Of a stretch of 64,000 nucleotides of DNA, positions 1 through 8,011 are shown in pieces. Source of the DNA: Clostridia bacterium (GTDB lineage: Bacteria > Bacillota > Clostridia > Oscillospirales > Acutalibacteraceae); assembly GCA_017399405.1 (NCBI GenBank), contig JAFQCT010000012.1, positions 62,001 to 126,000 of the forward strand, read 5' to 3'. Position numbers and translations under genes: made by a program. The notes below the pieces were generated by a model. The model searched no databases. It was not told the DNA's origin and was given only the letters and a program-made list of their open reading frames with translations. Positions within the stretch are counted from its first letter, which is position 1; every line of letters begins with the position of its first letter.

Positions 1-777
1 TACGATTGTGGCGTAAATAGACTTTCATTAGGACTTCAATCTGCAGTTGATAGTGAAAGGCGAATTCTTGGCAGATTAAGTGATAGAAATCAAGTTGAAA
101 AGGCGGTTAATACTGCTCAAAAAGTAGGTTTTAACAACATTACTCTTGATGTTATGTTAGGTGTACCAAATCAGACAGAACAAAGTCTTAACGAAACATT
201 AGATTTTTGCATTTCCCTTGGTGTGCCACACATTAGTGCGTATATGCTTAAACTTGAAGAGAACACTCACTTTTATAAAAATCAACACAAATACAGTTTT
301 CCTGACGACGATTTGACTGCCGATTTGTATTTACAAATGTGTGAAGCCCTTGAAAATCAAGGCATTATGCAATATGAAATCTCAAACTTTGCTAAAAAGG
401 GATTTGAAAGTCGTCACAATCTTAAATATTGGCATTGTGAAGAATATTTGGGACTTGGACCGTCTGCACATTCATTTTTAGACGGTAAGCGTTTCTATTT
501 TGACCGTGATTTTCAGGCATTTATGAATGGCAACTCCCCTATTGACGATGGTTTTGGTGGAGATTTCACAGAATATGCAATGCTTAATCTTCGTTTAGTT
601 GAAGGCTTAAATGAAAGTAAAGTTTTAGAGCGTTTTGGTCATAAAATCCCACAAGAGATGTATAAAAAATCACAGATTTTCATTGATAATGGGTATATGA
701 CCAAAAATGAAAATAGTTTAGCATTGACACGAAAAGGATTTTTAATGTCCAATACAATATTGGCGGAGATATTATAA
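1..777 (+). CDS. hemW: HemW-like radical SAM heme chaperone, 3' part
   Basis: The reading frame is open from base 1, so the gene starts before the window. The visible part opens with the segment NRLSLGLQS and continues through VMLGVPNQTEQS and the HNLKYW...LGLGPSAHSF region, all typical of HemW, the coproporphyrinogen-III-oxidase-like family. HemW proteins bind heme and a 4Fe-4S cluster and deliver heme to membrane enzymes. They are not true HemN oxidases. The N-terminal CxxxCxxC cluster motif lies outside the window and cannot be checked. About 258 residues are present of a usual 370-380. The C-terminal winged-helix-like region (EYAMLNLRLVEGL...) looks intact. It ends 13 bases before the next gene and may share its transcript. 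Confidence 0.9.
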   Translation, partial: YDCGVNRLSLGLQSAVDSERRILGRLSDRNQVEKAVNTAQKVGFNNITLDVMLGVPNQTEQSLNETLDFCISLGVPHISAYMLKLEENTHFYKNQHKYSFPDDDLTADLYLQMCEALENQGIMQYEISNFAKKGFESRHNLKYWHCEEYLGLGPSAHSFLDGKRFYFDRDFQAFMNGNSPIDDGFGGDFTEYAMLNLRLVEGLNESKVLERFGHKIPQEMYKKSQIFIDNGYMTKNENSLALTRKGFLMSNTILAEIL

Positions 778-790
778 GAGGTCTGAGAAA

Positions 791-1321
791 ATGAGAGAAT
801 ATGCCAACGATGGCAACAAATATTTGTTACCAGTAAAAATCAAATTATTTACTCCAATTATAATACTTGAAAAACTATTTGTGTTTGCAATGCTTGGTGG
901 ATTTATTGATGTTTTAGCTTTATTTGTTATACGACAAGGATTTAATAACATTACCCATAAAGACATACTTGTTTGTGTAGGTATTTTCTTGATTTTCGCA
1001 ATAATTTTTATTGTTAGTTCTCTTTCAGCACATATATTGGTTGATGACGAGAAATTTCAACACAAGTCCATTGGTGGCACAAAAACAATTTATTGGTCTG
1101 AAATTGATGAATTACAAATTAGTATTCAAGATATATATAGTGGAATGACACGAGGAATAAAACATTCACAGGGAAAAAGCATAGAACTCGAATTCAATAA
1201 AGTGAATAATAAACAATCTAAATACTTTATAAGTTGTTTCAAGGGAACTAATATAAATCCTGATATGCTTAAAAACTCAATCTTGTATACTTACGGTAAA
1301 TATAAGGGTGTGGATTTATGA
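791..1321 (+). CDS. Small membrane protein with PH-like C-terminal domain
   Basis: The 176-residue protein has two predicted membrane helices, at about residues 22-44 and 57-80. They are followed by a soluble beta-rich tail (ILVDDEKFQHKSIGGTKTIYWSEIDELQI). This shape resembles small bacterial membrane proteins with a PH-like domain, where a short helix pair is followed by a strand-rich module containing a W-x-E-I motif. No enzyme motif is visible and the function is unknown. A ribosome site AGAGGT sits 8 bases before the ATG. The stop overlaps the next start in an ATGA arrangement, so it is probably translationally coupled to the phosphoesterase that follows. Confidence 0.65.
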   Translation: MREYANDGNKYLLPVKIKLFTPIIILEKLFVFAMLGGFIDVLALFVIRQGFNNITHKDILVCVGIFLIFAIIFIVSSLSAHILVDDEKFQHKSIGGTKTIYWSEIDELQISIQDIYSGMTRGIKHSQGKSIELEFNKVNNKQSKYFISCFKGTNINPDMLKNSILYTYGKYKGVDL

Positions 1322-2271
1322 TTTGGTTTTACAAGTTAATAGCATTTATTCTTGCACTTTTTATTTATTCACCTGCAAGTGAGGTTGCGTCTTACACCAC
1401 ATTCCAAGATAATGCAAAACTTACTTTTACTGTGCTTTCTGATGTGCATCTTGAGGGTAATAACGAAGACCGTTTTAACCTTTTCGGCGAGGGAATACGC
1501 GATATAAATGCTAACAAATCAAACGATTTCATTGTTTTTCTTGGTGACAACACAATGAATGGTCAGGTTGTGGAGTTAAGTGCTTTTTACAGTATTCTTG
1601 ACGAGTACAACAGTATTGATACATATATGGTTACGGGCAATCATGACCTTTGCCCAAGCGACTATAACACCGGCGATTATGAAGATTTGCGTGACCGTTT
1701 TTTCAAGTATAAAAACGAATATAGTAAAACCCAATATGAAGATAGCGTTTATTACAGCGTAAATATTTCTGACGAGTTTCAGCTTATTGTATTAGGCTCG
1801 GAGTCTGACGCAGGAATACAAGAAGATATTTCTGACGAACAGTTAAATTGGCTTGAAAGCGAACTGAAAACAGCAAAAGATAGTGGAAAAATTGTATTTA
1901 TTTTTAACCACTACCCACTCAATAACACTTGGGCAGATGTTTGGAGTGAAGGTCATATTGGTGAAGACAGTGACCGCGTTTATGAAATCTTAAAAAACGC
2001 ACAGACACAAATCCTTTATTTTTCAGGACATTTGCATATGGGTTATTATGACGATAAACGAGAAGTTGTTTATGATGATAATGTTACCTTTATAAATGTT
2101 GCAGGATTCGGTGTTGACAACACTGACGGTGACGCAGATATACAGCACAACGGTACAGGACTTCAGGTTGAAGTATATGAAGATAACATTTTAATTCGTG
2201 TGCGCGATTTCGCAGTACACAAGTGGCTGGACATTGAATACAGAGTTGAATTATATAAAGAATATAAATAA
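1318..2271 (+). CDS. Secreted calcineurin-like metallophosphoesterase
   Basis: The 317-residue protein has an N-terminal signal or anchor segment (residues 3-20, YKLIAFILALFIYSPAS), so the enzyme domain should lie outside the membrane. The metal-binding blocks of the calcineurin-like fold are all present in order: SDVHLEG, GDNTMNG, GNHDLC, a histidine in FNHYPL and GHLHMG. These ligate a two-metal centre that hydrolyses phosphomonoesters or phosphodiesters. The substrate cannot be told from sequence. The start ATG lies inside the stop of the preceding membrane protein gene, and coaE follows after 11 bases, so the three probably form one transcript. Confidence 0.85.
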   Translation: MIWFYKLIAFILALFIYSPASEVASYTTFQDNAKLTFTVLSDVHLEGNNEDRFNLFGEGIRDINANKSNDFIVFLGDNTMNGQVVELSAFYSILDEYNSIDTYMVTGNHDLCPSDYNTGDYEDLRDRFFKYKNEYSKTQYEDSVYYSVNISDEFQLIVLGSESDAGIQEDISDEQLNWLESELKTAKDSGKIVFIFNHYPLNNTWADVWSEGHIGEDSDRVYEILKNAQTQILYFSGHLHMGYYDDKREVVYDDNVTFINVAGFGVDNTDGDADIQHNGTGLQVEVYEDNILIRVRDFAVHKWLDIEYRVELYKEYK

Positions 2272-2282
2272 GGAAAATACTT

Positions 2283-2873
2283 ATGAAAATTATTGGTCTT
2301 ACGGGGCTTACGGGTGCAGGTAAAAGCACCGTTGCACAAAAGTTGATGGCATACGGTTGTTACCATATTGATGCTGACAAAGTTGCCCGTGAAGTTATAA
2401 ACAACAATGAAAATGTCAAAAATAAGTTAAAAGAGCGTTTTGGTAGTGATGTTATAAATACAGATGGCACTACAAACCGTCCATTACTTGCTTCCCGTGC
2501 TTTTGCTGACGAAGAAAGCACAAACGCATTAAATGAAATTACTCACCCTGCAGTAATTGAAGAAATAAAATCTATAATTAAAGATATGGCAGAAGTGGGG
2601 TATCGTGGTATAATAATTGATGCAATTGCACTTTTTGAGAGCGGATTAGACTCTCTTTGTGATTTTAATGTTACAGTTGTTGCACCAAAAGAAATCCGAC
2701 TTGAACGCATTATGAAACGCGATAACATTACAGAAGAAAAAGCACTTGAGCGAATAAACGCACAAAAAGACGAGAGTTTTTTCACTAATAAAGCAGATTT
2801 TGTATTGTGGAATTACCCACCTTATGATATAAATGTAGAAATAAAACCAATCACATTACAATTAGGTATATAA
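2283..2873 (+). CDS. coaE: Dephospho-CoA kinase
   Basis: CoaE phosphorylates the 3'-hydroxyl of dephospho-CoA with ATP, the last step of coenzyme A synthesis in the cytoplasm. The 196-residue length matches the family. The P-loop is at residues 4-14 (GLTGAGKST). It is followed by the DADKVAREV segment (family HxDAD-type motif) and by a lid region with LERIMKRDNITEEKALERI. The ribosome site AAGGA lies 8 bases before the ATG. The family often sits next to polA or DNA repair genes. Here it follows a secreted phosphoesterase and precedes an aminopeptidase, a context that adds nothing to the assignment. Confidence 0.93.
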   Translation: MKIIGLTGLTGAGKSTVAQKLMAYGCYHIDADKVAREVINNNENVKNKLKERFGSDVINTDGTTNRPLLASRAFADEESTNALNEITHPAVIEEIKSIIKDMAEVGYRGIIIDAIALFESGLDSLCDFNVTVVAPKEIRLERIMKRDNITEEKALERINAQKDESFFTNKADFVLWNYPPYDINVEIKPITLQLGI

Positions 2874-2891
2874 CCGAAAGGAGAAAATATT

Positions 2892-4283
2892 ATGGACTTA
2901 AATGAAATGAAAAAAGAACTTTTTTATGAGCCAAAACACGCTATGGAAACAGTAAGTGACGAAGTAGTTAAACTTGCTGACGATTTCTGCGAAGGCTACA
3001 AAAGTTATCTTGACGAGGCAAAAATTGAGCGTGAATCTGTTGAATTTTTTGTAAAAGAAGCAGAAAAACGCGGTTACACAGAGTTTGAAAATACTAAAAA
3101 ATATAATGCTGGTGACAAAGTTTACTTCAACAATCGCGGTAAGGCAGTTATTCTTTGCGTTATGGGTAAAAAAGATATTAGCGAGGGTGTAAAAATCTCT
3201 GCTGCACACATTGACTCGCCTCGTCTTGACCTTAAACCAAATCCACTTTATGAAGATTCTTCACTTGCGTATTTCAAAACTCACTACTACGGTGGAATCA
3301 AGAAATACCAATGGACTGCAATTCCTTTGGCACTTCACGGTGTTGTTGTTAAAGCAAATGGTGAAAGCGTAAAAGTTACAATCGGTGAAGATGATAACGA
3401 CCCTCAGTTTGTAGTTACTGATTTACTTCCACATCTCGCACAAGAACAAATGAAACAGACAATGAGCGAGGGCATTAAAGGTGAGCAACTTAATATTCTT
3501 ATCGGTTCTCGTCCATTCTCAAAAGACGAGGGTAGTGAAAAGGTTAAACTTAACATTATTAAAATCCTTAACGAGAAATACGGTATTACTGAGGGCGATT
3601 TCTTAAGTGCCGAACTTGAACTTGTACCTGCATTCAAGGCTCGTGATATTGGTCTTGACAGAAGTTTAATCGGAGCTTACGGTCATGACGACAAGGTTTG
3701 TGCATACCCTGCTGCACAAGCAATTTTCAATATTGAAAACCCTGAATACACTTGCCTTACAGTGCTTACTGACAAAGAAGAAATCGGCTCTGACGGTAAC
3801 ACAGGTCTTAACTCATCATATATGAAATACTTTATTTCTGACCTTGCAAAAATGGGCGGAGTTGAACCTTGGCGAGTAATGTCAAAGTCAGAATGTCTTT
3901 CTGCTGATGTTAACGCAGCATTTGACCCAACATTCCCGGAAGTGAGTGAAAGAAAGAACTGCTCATTTGTAAACAATGGTGTTGTTATTACAAAATATAC
4001 AGGTTCTCGTGGTAAGAGTGGTACTTCTGACGCATCTGCTGAATATATGGGTAAAATCCGTAGAATGCTCAATGCAAACGATGTTGTATGGCAGATTGGT
4101 GAACTGGGCAAAGTTGACGCAGGTGGCGGCGGAACAGTTGCTATGTATGTTGCTAACCTTGATATTGACACAATTGACCTTGGTGTGCCAGTACTTTCAA
4201 TGCACGCACCGTTGGAAGTTGTTTCAAAACTTGATGTTTATATGGCTTACCGTGCATTTAAGGTGTTCTTTGAGCAAAAATAA
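2892..4283 (+). CDS. M18-family aminopeptidase
   Basis: This is a 463-residue cytoplasmic metallopeptidase of the aspartyl-aminopeptidase family, which removes N-terminal residues from peptides using two zinc or cobalt ions. The metal and catalytic positions are visible: H106 and D108 in AAHIDSPRLDLK, D266 in GHDDKV, the E296-E297 pair in DKEEIGSDG, and a late histidine in SMHAPLEVVS. Length and motif order are full, so the protein should be active. A strong ribosome site (AAGGAGAA) precedes the start. It is the last gene of the rightward block and is followed by a hairpin terminator flanked by heptad repeats. Confidence 0.93.
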   Translation: MDLNEMKKELFYEPKHAMETVSDEVVKLADDFCEGYKSYLDEAKIERESVEFFVKEAEKRGYTEFENTKKYNAGDKVYFNNRGKAVILCVMGKKDISEGVKISAAHIDSPRLDLKPNPLYEDSSLAYFKTHYYGGIKKYQWTAIPLALHGVVVKANGESVKVTIGEDDNDPQFVVTDLLPHLAQEQMKQTMSEGIKGEQLNILIGSRPFSKDEGSEKVKLNIIKILNEKYGITEGDFLSAELELVPAFKARDIGLDRSLIGAYGHDDKVCAYPAAQAIFNIENPEYTCLTVLTDKEEIGSDGNTGLNSSYMKYFISDLAKMGGVEPWRVMSKSECLSADVNAAFDPTFPEVSERKNCSFVNNGVVITKYTGSRGKSGTSDASAEYMGKIRRMLNANDVVWQIGELGKVDAGGGGTVAMYVANLDIDTIDLGVPVLSMHAPLEVVSKLDVYMAYRAFKVFFEQK

Positions 4284-4285
4284 AT

Positions 4286-4320
4286 AGAGTGCAGAGTGCA
4301 AAATGCAGAACTCAGAGTTA
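4286..4320 (+). repeat. Five-heptad 35-bp repeat element (copy 1)
   Basis: Five consecutive 7-base units of the type ARARTGC: agagtgc, agagtgc, aaaatgc, agaactc, agagtta. The element begins just after the aminopeptidase stop codon. An inverted partner lies on the other side of the terminator, at 4356-4390. Other copies are at 14269, 15684, 22640 and 57558. Confidence 0.8.
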
Positions 4321-4353
4321 AAGGCAGAGAAAATCTCTGCCTTTTTATTTTTG
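4321..4353 (+). terminator. Rho-independent terminator after M18 aminopeptidase
   Basis: A 9-bp stem (AAGGCAGAG with CTCTGCCTT) and a 5-base loop are followed by a T-rich tract. The hairpin sits between two inverted heptad elements. Confidence 0.85.
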
Positions 4354-4355
4354 CC

Positions 4356-4390
4356 GTTCTGCACTCTACACTTTGCGTTCTGCACTTATA
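4356..4390 (-). repeat. Five-heptad 35-bp repeat element (copy 2)
   Basis: On the minus strand it reads taagtgc, agaacgc, aaagtgt, agagtgc, agaacgg. Its first three bases, TAA (4388-4386), are the stop codon of spoVFB. It is the inverted partner of the copy at 4286. Confidence 0.8.
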
Positions 4391-4961
4391 ATAATATGGG
4401 TTGTGGTTGCTCTCTCGTTGCCAAAACTTCCCTGACAGTATCGGTAATATAATTAAAATCTGCTACGATTGAGTTTGGTTTGTTTATATGGTCATCTTGT
4501 CGCATAGGCACAAAGTAAATATTTTTACTGTTCATTAAAGTGCCAATATTTCGGGCACTTGTGCCGAGAGCATCGTTTGTTGAAACTGCAATTATTACGG
4601 GACGCTGATTTCTTAAATGTGCTTTTGTAGCAAGTGTTACGGAAGTGTCACTTATACCGTTTGCAAGTTTTCCAAGAGTGTTACCCGTGCAAGGTGCAAT
4701 CACCAACACATCAAGCAACTGCTTTGGTCCAATTGGCTCTGCACCGCTTATTGTATATATTATTTTTTCTTTGCAAATCTGCTCAAATTCTTCGTTAAAA
4801 TCTCGTGATTTGCCGAATCGTGTATCTGTTGTATATGCAGTATGGGACATTATAGGAATAACCCTGTAACCCTCATCTACAAGTTTTTTCATTTGTGGGA
4901 TTACTTTCTTAAATGTGCAAAAGGAACCGCACAAGGCAAATCCCACAGTTTGTTTTTGCAT
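4386..4961 (-). CDS. spoVFB: Dipicolinate synthase subunit B
   Basis: The 191-residue flavoprotein-like subunit has the segment GFALCGSFCTFKKV at its N-terminus, and the flavin-binding-like region VIAPCTGNTLGKLANGISD in the middle. This matches the B subunit of dipicolinate synthase. With subunit A it makes dipicolinic acid from a dihydrodipicolinate-pathway intermediate in the mother cell. The product, chelated with calcium, fills the spore core. The start ATG is 2 bases after the spoVFA stop and has GGAGG upstream within the spoVFA end. The stop codon coincides with a heptad repeat. Presence of this pair indicates an endospore former that does not rely only on the electron-transfer flavoprotein route used by some clostridia. 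Confidence 0.93.
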   Translation of the reverse strand: MQKQTVGFALCGSFCTFKKVIPQMKKLVDEGYRVIPIMSHTAYTTDTRFGKSRDFNEEFEQICKEKIIYTISGAEPIGPKQLLDVLVIAPCTGNTLGKLANGISDTSVTLATKAHLRNQRPVIIAVSTNDALGTSARNIGTLMNSKNIYFVPMRQDDHINKPNSIVADFNYITDTVREVLATREQPQPILL

Positions 4962-4963
4962 TA

Positions 4964-5815
4964 CTATTCCTCCCTTTGCAAGTAGTCTTGTATCTTTTTA
5001 CCTATTATCTCCCCTGCGGTTTTTGGTGTATATTTACCGGGCAGACCGAATGCTTTAATTACATCTACACCGTTTTTACGCATAAGTTCAAAATCCATAC
5101 CGTAAGGGGCAGAGGCAAGTTCAATAACTTTGCATTTTTCGTTTATGTTCTTGGCTGTTTCTTCTGTGAAAATCCCAAATGGGACTGTATTTATAATAAT
5201 GTTAAATCGATGAGCAAGAGAAGAAAGTGTTGTTATGGGATGTGCTTTACACCCTTTTATATTTGCGTCTTCACGCTGTGAGCTGTTTCGTGCAAAAACA
5301 GTAACATTACAAGAAAGTGACGAAAGCAGATTTGCGGTTTCTTTTGCTACTCTGCCATAACCCGTAATTGCATATTCCCCCATTGGCAGTGCAAAATCAA
5401 TATGCTCAAGAATTATTTTAAGAGTACCGAATGCAGTAAGCACCGCGTTTTTCTCAATAAATGCTTCATCATAGTAATCTATATAAGGAATATCCGTTTC
5501 ACGAAGACGAGAAAGCAACTCACCCTTGACTATACCGCCAAACACAAGATTTTCTTTGCCGAGAAATGATAACAATCGGTCAATAGATATCTCTTTTTTA
5601 GAAAACGGCATATTTACGGTTTTTCCGTTTCGGGTTGCGGGCAGGGGCAATATGATTACAGAGGTTTCGTCAATCATACCTTTAAGTTTGTCTGTATCGT
5701 CATCCCAATCAAAAAGTCCGTAAGAAGAAACCGCAAACCCTTGCCCCGATAAATATTCTTTAAGATATTTTTGTCTTTTATCTCCACCAACTATTACAAT
5801 ATTTCTGTTTTTCAT
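4964..5815 (-). CDS. spoVFA: Dipicolinate synthase subunit A
   Basis: The NAD(P)-binding subunit of dipicolinate synthase, about 283 residues. The N-terminus is IVIVGGDKRQKYL. A second Rossmann-like segment (YAITGYGRVAKETANLLSSL) lies near residue 150, and the C-terminal GLPGKYTPKTAGEIIGKKI is typical of the family. I place the start at the ATG at 5815, 8 bases after AAGGGTG. A GTG two codons upstream is possible but has poorer spacing. The gene heads the spoVFA-spoVFB operon. The promoter region carries a sigma-K-like pair of boxes, which fits late mother-cell expression as known for the Bacillus subtilis spoVF operon. Confidence 0.93.
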   Translation of the reverse strand: MKNRNIVIVGGDKRQKYLKEYLSGQGFAVSSYGLFDWDDDTDKLKGMIDETSVIILPLPATRNGKTVNMPFSKKEISIDRLLSFLGKENLVFGGIVKGELLSRLRETDIPYIDYYDEAFIEKNAVLTAFGTLKIILEHIDFALPMGEYAITGYGRVAKETANLLSSLSCNVTVFARNSSQREDANIKGCKAHPITTLSSLAHRFNIIINTVPFGIFTEETAKNINEKCKVIELASAPYGMDFELMRKNGVDVIKAFGLPGKYTPKTAGEIIGKKIQDYLQREE

Positions 5816-5842
5816 ATACACTTCACCCTTCCCTTACAGTAT

Positions 5843-5871
5843 TAGAATATGTTTTTTAATAAAAATTGGTG
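5843..5871 (-). promoter_or_regulatory. Sigma-K-type promoter of spoVFA
   Basis: Reading leftward, the sequence is CACC, 16 bases, then CATATTCTA. This matches the Bacillus sigma-K consensus (mACm, 16-17 bases, CATAnnnTA) at every specified position. Transcription would start just upstream of the spoVFA ribosome site. This is a consensus match only; no expression data are available. Confidence 0.7.
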
Positions 5872-5879
5872 ATTAGGTG

Positions 5880-5908
5880 TTTAATTTTTTTAGAAACTGT
5901 ATTATAAT
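5880..5908 (+). promoter_or_regulatory. Putative promoter of murC-ung
   Basis: A perfect TATAAT is at 5903-5908. The -35 region (about 5880-5885) is weak. The predicted transcript start is only about 10 bases before the preferred murC ATG. Confidence 0.45.
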
Positions 5909-5925
5909 GTAGTGTGGTGATAAAA

Positions 5926-7311
5926 ATGAGTGATATTTCTAAAGTATTAAAATCAGTAAAAGTTATACATTTTATCGGTATCGGCGGTAGCGGTATGTGT
6001 CCACTTGCCGAAATTTTGCATAGCAAAGGCTACACTTTACAAGGCTCTGACAATAACGAAAGTTCTATTGTTGACCGTATTCGTAAAATGGGCATTAAAG
6101 TTATGATGGGACAGCGTGCTGAAAATATTGAGGGTGCAGAAATGGTTGTATATTCTGCTGCTATTTCAAAAGAAAACCCTGAACTTAAAGCAGCTTTAGA
6201 TAGTGGTATTCCTACATTCCAAAGAGCAGAACTTTTAGGTGAAGTTTCCCGTCAATTTACAAACTGCATTGGCGTTTGCGGTACTCACGGTAAGACAACT
6301 GTAACTTCACTTACAGTACAAACAATGATTGAGGCAGGTCTTGACCCATCAGCTGTAATCGGTGGTAAATTACCACTTACAAACAGTTATGGTCGGGTTG
6401 GCAATACTGAAACTATCGTTATGGAATCCTGCGAATATCAGGACACATTTCTTCATATGTCACCTGATGTTGCAGTTATTCTCAATATTGATGAGGACCA
6501 CCTTGAATACTTCAAGACAATGGAAAATCTTATTTTAAGTTTCACAAAATTTGCAAATTCTGCTACAAAAGCAGTAATTTACAACGGTGATGATGAAAAC
6601 ACCCTTAAAGCCATAAAAGACATTAAGGGCAAAGAAATGATTTCATTTGGATTTGACAGTAAAAATGATTACTATGCTGAAAACGTTAAAGAATACAAAG
6701 GTGCATTCACAAAATTTGATGTAATGTATAAGGGTGAAAAGTTAGGCTCGGTTGAACTTGCAATCCCCGGTATTCACAATGTACTCAACGCACTTGCAGC
6801 TATTGCATCTGCAATCTATTCAGGTGCAAAGTTTGAGGACTGCATTAAAGGATTACAGGAATTCAAGGGTGCAGGTCGCAGATTTGAAGACCTTGGCACA
6901 TACAACGGCATTGATTTTATTGATGACTATGCCCACCACCCTGCTGAGCTCAAAGTCACACTTGAGGCGGCTATGAAAATGGGCTACAACACAGTTTGGG
7001 CAGTATTCCAGCCGTTCACATATTCAAGAACCGCTATGCATTTTGACGAATTTGTTGATGTGCTTAAAATTCCCGACCGTTGCGTTATGACTGAAATTAT
7101 GGGTTCACGCGAAGTAAATACATATGATATTTACACTTCACAACTCGCTGAAAAAATTCCGAATTCAGTTTGGTTTAACACTCAAGAAGAAGTTGCCGAA
7201 TATGTTGTGAAAAACGCAAAATCTGGAGATTTGGTGCTCACAATGGGTTGTGGCGACATTTACAAATCTGCATTTATGATGATTGAGAGACTTAAAAATG
7301 GTACAGTTTAA
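5926..7311 (+). CDS. murC: UDP-N-acetylmuramate--L-alanine ligase
   Basis: MurC adds L-alanine to UDP-N-acetylmuramic acid with ATP, the first amino-acid step of peptidoglycan precursor synthesis. With the preferred ATG the protein has 461 residues, the normal length. It shows FIGIGGSGM near the N-terminus (UDP-sugar Rossmann motif), the ATP loop [11 protein letters not shown] near residue 120, [10 protein letters not shown], and the YAHHPAEL motif in the C-terminal domain. An upstream GTG at 5914 is in frame, but it would lie at or before the predicted transcript start. The final 14 bases overlap ung, implying translational coupling. Confidence 0.95.
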   Translation: MSDISKVLKSVKVIHFIGIGGSGMCPLAEILHSKGYTLQGSDNNESSIVDRIRKMGIKVMMGQRAENIEGAEMVVYSAAISKENPELKAALDSGIPTFQRAELLGEVSRQFTNCIGVCGTHGKTTVTSLTVQTMIEAGLDPSAVIGGKLPLTNSYGRVGNTETIVMESCEYQDTFLHMSPDVAVILNIDEDHLEYFKTMENLILSFTKFANSATKAVIYNGDDENTLKAIKDIKGKEMISFGFDSKNDYYAENVKEYKGAFTKFDVMYKGEKLGSVELAIPGIHNVLNALAAIASAIYSGAKFEDCIKGLQEFKGAGRRFEDLGTYNGIDFIDDYAHHPAELKVTLEAAMKMGYNTVWAVFQPFTYSRTAMHFDEFVDVLKIPDRCVMTEIMGSREVNTYDIYTSQLAEKIPNSVWFNTQEEVAEYVVKNAKSGDLVLTMGCGDIYKSAFMMIERLKNGTV

Positions 7312-7966
7312 TAATAGTTGGGACATTCTTTTAAAAGACGAATTTCAAAAGCCGTATTATCTCAATTTGAGAAAATTCTTGGTACAGGAATATAAAACTC
7401 AAACCATATACCCTCATATGAACAACATTTTCAATGCTTTGAAATATACAGATTATAAGGATGTTAAGGTTGTTATTTTAGGGCAAGACCCGTATCATCA
7501 GCCAAATCAGGCACACGGACTTTGTTTTTCTGTGCTTAAAGGCGTAAATCCCCCACCCTCATTACAGAATATGTATAAAGAAATTCACGCAGAGTATGGT
7601 TACCCAATTCCCACACACGGGGAACTTACATATTGGGCAAAGCAAGGTGTTCTTATGATGAACACAGTACTTACAGTCCGTGAAAGCCAACCAAACAGCC
7701 ATAAAGGAATGGGTTGGGAAATCTTTACGGATAATGTGATTACATTACTTAATCAAAGGCCTGAGCCAATGGTGTTTTTGCTTTGGGGTGCAAATGCGAG
7801 AGCAAAAAAGAAAATCATTACAAATCCTAATCATTTAGTATTAGAGTCAGCACACCCAAGTCCACTTTCAGCATATAACGGATTTTTCGGCAACGGTCAT
7901 TTCAAAAAAGCAAACGAATTCTTAAAATCAAAAGGCATACAAGAAATTGATTGGCAAATTAAATAA
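7298..7966 (+). CDS. ung: Uracil-DNA glycosylase, family 1
   Basis: Ung removes uracil from DNA to start base excision repair. The 222-residue protein has the catalytic water-activating motif [18 protein letters not shown] near residue 60 and the DNA-intercalation loop [12 protein letters not shown] near residue 185. Both are intact. The start is taken at the ATG at 7298, inside the end of murC. An in-frame TTG 15 bases upstream is also possible but less likely. It is followed by a strong hairpin that also serves alr on the opposite strand. Confidence 0.95.
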   Translation: MVQFNNSWDILLKDEFQKPYYLNLRKFLVQEYKTQTIYPHMNNIFNALKYTDYKDVKVVILGQDPYHQPNQAHGLCFSVLKGVNPPPSLQNMYKEIHAEYGYPIPTHGELTYWAKQGVLMMNTVLTVRESQPNSHKGMGWEIFTDNVITLLNQRPEPMVFLLWGANARAKKKIITNPNHLVLESAHPSPLSAYNGFFGNGHFKKANEFLKSKGIQEIDWQIK

Positions 7967-7976
7967 ATGCAAAACT

Positions 7977-8010
7977 AACGGCGAGAAAATCATTCTCTCG
8001 CCGTTTTTTC
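7977..8010. terminator. Bidirectional terminator between ung and alr
   Basis: A 10-bp GC-rich stem (AACGGCGAGA with TCTCGCCGTT) is followed by TTTTTTC on the plus strand. The preceding A-containing flank can serve the converging alr transcript. Confidence 0.85.
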
Positions 8011-8011
8011 T

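Noticed and set aside
4286-4390. CRISPR-like short repeats
   Set aside because: The heptads are back to back with no spacers of constant length, and no cas genes are present in the window.
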